From: Azolla caroliniana
Taxonomy: Eukaryota; Polypodiophyta
Direction: 5' to 3'
Length of the DNA: 64,000 nucleotides
NCBI GenBank assembly: GCA_043228905.1
Contig: JBHGNT010000010.1
Location: 12,524,001 to 12,588,000, forward strand
The notes under the pieces were generated by a model. That model was not told the DNA's origin, searched no databases, and was given only the letters and a program-made list of their open reading frames with translations. Positions within the stretch are counted from its first letter, which is position 1. Each line of letters begins with the position of its first letter. Below are positions 60,219 through 64,000 of this stretch, in pieces. The position numbers and the translations under genes are program-made.

Positions 60219-61542
60219 AACAACACTATCATAAATTAAATTTCCGATGCATATCATCTGTTAACTGTTTGATAACTGATAAACTCAAGACCTGAAGTAG
60301 GTGTTACAATAATGTACAATTAACAAAATAATTAATATTATGTTTGAACGATTGATGATGTAATTTACTTTAATTTTTTTCTCCTAACATCAATTTCTAA
60401 ACATAATCCAATTATTTGATTAATGTTAGAGGTTTCGAATGAAATTGGACTAGACATTATGTTGTTCGGCACAACAAGAAGCAGTATGTTTAGTTGGTGT
60501 TATTCCTCAACATTGTTACGATAAGTTAGTACACCAACAATTATAGTTTGGATACCTTAATACAATTTTAAACAATAGGCATAGATTGCAGAATAATGCT
60601 CAACTGTCCACAAGCATTGCAGCATGTTTCTTTCTTTATACCAAAGCACTAGAATAGTACATTAACCAATTCATTTACTAAATGAATTCCATTGTAATCA
60701 AGTTCCCTAGAATCGTTAATTCTTACTCGAAACGCGATCGGAAAAACTAGATACAATATATATCATGAGTTAATACTCGGCTCTCACCCGAGAGACCCGA
60801 GTTCAACTCTCGGGAATAGAAAGGACAATATCATATATAAATTTTTGCGATGGATGTCATGTCTTAACTGTTTGATAACTGAAAAACTCAAGACGTAAAG
60901 TAGTTACAATAATGTACAATTAACAAAATAATCAATATTATGTTTGAAGGATTAATAAAGAACTTTGCTTTGATTTTTTACTCCTCACATCAATTTCTAA
61001 ACTTAATCCCATTATTCAATTAAAAGTAGAGGTTTCAAATGAAATTTGACAAAATACTATGTTGTACGCGACAAGAAGAAGCAGTATATTTAGTCGTGGT
61101 TATTCCTCAACATTGTTACGACAAATTAGTACACCAACAATTATACTTTGGATAACTTGATACAATTTCCAAAAATATGCATAGATTCTCGAATAATGAT
61201 GAATTCCCGGAGAGCATTGCACCATGTTTCTTTATTTGAAGTAAAGCACTAGAATATTACATTCACTAACTCATTTACTAAATGAATTCCATTGTAGTCT
61301 AGTTGGTTCAGATCCTTGTTTTTTACACGAGACTCCCGGGTAAAACAACTCACATGGGAAAAACTAGATACATCATAGATCATGAGTTAATATCGCATCG
61401 ATAAAAACCCTTGAAATTATTAAATCTTTAAAACGAGAGTGTGTCAGTATAATCCTCAGTTTCTCGTGGATGCTTAAGCCATATATAAATATTATTGATT
61501 ACTAATTAATGATTACAATATTAAAATGTACACTAGATATGA

Positions 61543-61624
61543 TCCATTGTAGTCTAGTTGGTTAGGATACTTAGGTCTCTCACAGCTCTCACCCGAGAGA
61601 CCTGTGGTTAACTCCCGTCAATGG
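61543..61624 (+). pseudogene. tRNA-Glu-like module A with anticodon-arm insertion
   Basis: About 10 extra bases (TTAGGTCTCTCACAG region) interrupt the anticodon arm. The acceptor strands still pair. E3 inserted 37 bp downstream. Confidence 0.55.
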
Positions 61625-61671
61625 AAACGACAATATCATATCTAAATTTCCGACGCATATTGTCATGATAT

Positions 61672-61739
61672 GGCAAGACTCGAACCCATGACTTTATGCT
61701 ACATGGGTCGAGCTCTTACCATTAGACTATGAATTGTAT
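61672..61739 (-). promoter_or_regulatory. Antisense tRNA-like segment in E3 LTR
   Basis: On the minus strand A box TAGTCTAATGG (61739-61729) and B box GGTTCGAGTCT (61686-61676) have tRNA spacing. Homologous to the segments in both E2 LTRs. It points out of the element toward the flanking satellite. Confidence 0.55.
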
Positions 61740-61843
61740 TTTGTAGGATATTATTTTGATTTATACTTTATCATAGAAAATTGATGTATATTCCAGATCT
61801 CTCTAGAACATTCTAGAAGCTTCAGGATTATTCCTAAAAACAC

Positions 61844-61850
61844 TATAAAA
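61844..61850 (+). promoter_or_regulatory. E3 TATA box
   Basis: TATAAAA, with a predicted RNA start about 30-35 nt downstream within the AAATTGGTTCAA part of the palindrome. The same box is at 14874-14868 in E2, minus strand. Confidence 0.65.
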
Positions 61851-62103
61851 GGAGGCACAAAGCATTGTTTTGAACCAAATTGGTTCAACGCCAGTCTTAA
61901 GCCTCTTCGTCGCTTGTACTTATCTTTTCACATAATCTATTAGCTGCTGTCATCATCTCTCTCTCTCTCTCATTCTCGCTATCTCTCTCTCTCCTCTTCT
62001 CACTTCCTCTCTCGGGAATCTTACGCAGTCCCGTCCTCTTAGTACTAATAGTACTACTGTTCTTAGTACTAATTCCATCTCTGTTTTAGTACTATTCCTG
62101 ACA

Positions 62104-62120
62104 GTTTGAACCAATTTTTT
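62104..62120 (+). promoter_or_regulatory. E3 primer site, self-priming type (putative)
   Basis: GTTTGAACCAATTTTTT directly follows the LTR. TTGAACCAATT is complementary to AATTGGTTCAA at 61879-61889, which lies 35 nt after the TATA box and thus near the RNA 5' end. No match to initiator tRNA-Met. Confidence 0.55.
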
Positions 62121-62172
62121 CCTCTAGCCTACTTGTCACTTTCCCTCATCCTCCTACCCTTTTCCCTATACT

Positions 62173-63330
62173 ATGGCTACTGTTAGCGCCCAAGAATACC
62201 AATCCGTTTTCTCCGAGCTACAGTGCCTAAAAGAAAAGTTTGTTGCCCTGGAACAAGAAAACCAAAGGCTGATAGGGGATCTGCAACAAATCGCTCTAGA
62301 AAAACAACAAACGCAACAACAACATGGGGAGTTAGCGTTACGGGTACAACAACTCGAAGCAGCGTTGCAACAACAAGGATCTAGTCCCCAAGGATTTCAT
62401 AAAGAGCCCAAGATTGGACTTCCTGTGAAATTTGATGGAACGCGTTCGCAATTCCGGGGATTCCTTAATCATGTACACTTAGTCATCCAGATGCATCCTT
62501 CCCGATATCCCACTGATGCATCTCGAGTTGGCCTAATAGGCACGCTACTTAGCGGCTCAGCCTTGGCATGGTTTGCTCCGCTTCTAGAAAAACAATCGCC
62601 CTTACTTAATAACTTTGAAGATTTTATTGGTGAGTTTAAAGCCTGCTTTGGAGACACCGACAGCATCAGGACGGCGATCAACAAGATCCGGCGATTGCGT
62701 CAAGGCGATCGTCCAGCCTCCGCTTACGCGGCGGATATCCGCCTACTTGCTTCAGATATACCCTGGGATGATCAAGCACTAATGGAGCAGTTTCGCTATG
62801 GCTTGCGAAACGATGTCAAAGATCTACTTCTAACTTTCCCCGAAGAACCAAAGTCTCTTACGGAGGCAATCAGTCGAGCAGTTCGATGTGACAACCGCCT
62901 TTTTGAACGGCGTTCAGAACGTCAACTATAGATACCACGCTCTAGGCCAGAGCCCACTTACGCCTCAGTCGCAGCTAAACCATTTGCACAAGACATACCT
63001 CAAGCAAATACTTCGACACCGATGGAGATCGATACCATGCGTCGACGCGACCCGTTATCAGAAGAAGAAAAGAAACGATGACGTGCCAATCGATTATGTC
63101 TTTATTGCGGTGGACCAGGACATATCACCATCAATTGTCCCCATAGGCCAAGAAGACAGGTAAATCAAATCGTCACCTGTACTAAACCCGAGTCAATTCT
63201 TCCCTTCGGAGTGTCTGATAGTATTAATAGTACTAATAGAGTGTCAGATAGTATTCATAGTACTAATAGCCCAAGTATCTCAAATAAATTTGAAATCCTT
63301 AGTCAATTAGATGAAGAGTTAAACGATTGA
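62173..63330 (+). pseudogene. gag: E3 gag (385 codons, two nonsense codons)
   Basis: ATG at 62173. The first 80 residues are a Gln-rich coiled coil (LEQENQRLIGDLQQIALEKQ), followed by a Sushi/PEG10-like capsid region (GSALAWFAPLL, FEDFIGEFKACF) and a C-terminal zinc knuckle CX2CX4HX4C that is intact (CGGPGHITINC). TAG at 62929-62931 and TGA at 63079-63081 interrupt an otherwise continuous frame ending TGA 63328-63330. Both stops match one-step C-to-T changes (CAG, CGA). Confidence 0.88.
63318..63324 (+). promoter_or_regulatory. E3 candidate -1 frameshift site
   Basis: GTTAAAC in phase with gag, four bases before the gag stop; pol is open in the -1 frame from there. Sushi-type elements use -1 frameshifting for gag-pol, so this fits the family. 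Confidence 0.5.
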
Positions 63331-64000
63331 GTCTAGCCAAAATAGGAGCCATTTGGTTGGACAGCAGCCCTAGATCTGTACAGCCCATTAGTGGTTCCAT
63401 TCCTTCCAAGCAAGTTAGCAATGTGTTCCTAGCCCAAGTCATTGTTAGTACTAAAAGTACTCCCCCAGTACCCGTCCTAGCACTTTTAGATTCCGGAGCT
63501 AATTCCTGTTTCATGGATCGAAATTTTGCCCAAGCTTCTTAGATATGCCCCAAGCATCTGTAGTGGTCATTGATGGTCGTCCCATTGCTTCCGGGAATAT
63601 TGTAGAAGAATCAGAACCCATTCAAGTTGTCCTAGGTAGTTTTGTGTGTATAATATCATTTAATATAATTAGTAGTCCAGAGCATCCCATTGTCCTAGGA
63701 TTACCTTGGCTTGAATTACATAATCCAGCCATAGATTGGAGAACAAGAGAAGTCCGATATCGACCACCCCAAGAATCAACTCACCGAGTTTCGACCATTT
63801 CACTCCATCAACTACGCAAAGAAGGACCCAAGGAGGCAATGTTCCTATTTGCCATATCAGTACATCCTTCTAGCACTATTAAGAAGGACTCCTCAATACA
63901 ACTTCCGGCAAAATATCATCCTTATGCCGATGTATTTGACAAGGTAAAAGCCGATACCCTTCCTCATCACCGTCCCTATGACTGTCCCATCGATTTACAA
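63327..64000 (+). pseudogene. pro: E3 protease and start of pol (runs off window)
   Basis: Retropepsin motif LALLDSGANSCFMD with the catalytic D-S-G intact, unlike E2. TAG at 63540-63542, with a nearby small deletion relative to E2, breaks the frame; coding sense resumes with HPIVLGLPWLELH. The last bases encode the conserved lead-in to RT ([21 protein letters not shown] region), so RT follows outside the window. It retains the segment of about 80 bp that E2 has lost. Confidence 0.83.

Larger units (their letters stand above)
54524..61660. repeat. tRNA-Glu macrosatellite, block 5
   Basis: A modules at 54547, 55341, 56131, 56251, 57083, 57855, 58609, 59369, 60147, a 3' half near 60778, and 61543. 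Around 56384-56478 a 30-odd-bp piece is triplicated. The unit at about 56850-57200 is the closest relative of the sequence split by E1, and shows the uninterrupted target. It ends at the E3 LTR. No protein gene is seen. Confidence 0.88.
61661..62103 (+). mobile_element. E3 5' LTR (443 bp)
   Basis: Same family as the E2 LTRs but on the plus strand: TGTCATGATATGG to ACTATTCCTGACA. It contains TATAAAA (61844-61850), the palindrome TTGAACCAA-A-TTGGTTCAA, a CT-rich microsatellite (about 61952-61998) and several AGTACT motifs in its last 70 bp. The matching 3' LTR lies outside the window. Confidence 0.9.

Noticed and set aside
633-61500. Short open frames of 60-99 codons in the satellite (for example 633-815, 3062-3319, 21870-22079, 30725-30907, 42096-42320)
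   Set aside because: They lie in repeat units, differ from unit to unit, often run through tRNA modules and show no conserved protein motif. Related antisense frames recur only because the DNA repeats.
1-61660. Dispersed SINE insertions instead of a satellite
   Set aside because: Modules occur at a regular period, head to tail, with homologous sequence across the whole interval and no A-tails or target duplications around each module.
61661-64000. Calling a target duplication for E3
   Set aside because: The 3' end of the element is outside the window, so only one flank can be seen.

Overview
This window looks like a repeat-rich piece of a nuclear genome from a plant, probably a non-seed land plant such as a moss, lycophyte or fern. 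That placement is an inference. It rests on a plant-type tRNA-Glu sequence, a LINE with a plant-style C-terminal zinc-binding RT domain, two Ty3/gypsy lineages (one a chromodomain element with a Sushi/Tf1-like gag) and a very AT-rich background. I see no single-copy host protein gene; every real coding trace belongs to a retroelement.

The background, about 46 of 64 kb, is one tandem macrosatellite with a typical period near 790 bp. Each unit carries two tRNA-Glu-derived modules. Module A is 72 nt long, often still folds as a cloverleaf and has anticodon CTC or, less often, TTC. Module B lies about 550 bp downstream of A (about 245 bp before the next A) and is decayed. By eye I count about 70 A modules or fragments. 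The best differ from the local consensus at one to three positions.

Layout: satellite 1-5398; element E1 (Ty3/gypsy with tRNA-Trp-type primer site, LTRs about 98% alike, coding region broken) 5399-12469; satellite 12470-14633; element E2 (chromovirus on the minus strand, both LTRs, broken) 14634-20180; satellite 20181-47277; 5'-truncated LINE on the minus strand 47278-49675; satellite 49676-54089; solo LTR 54090-54523 with a 5-bp target duplication; satellite to 61660; element E3 (same family as E2, plus strand, running off the window) 61661-64000.

The main points of interest are the tRNA-Glu macrosatellite itself, the insertion of all five mobile elements inside or within about 80 bp of a tRNA-like module, antisense tRNA-like sequences near the LTR starts of both Ty3/gypsy lineages, and an apparent self-priming (Tf1/Sushi-type) signal in E2 and E3. 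All counts and identities are hand estimates.
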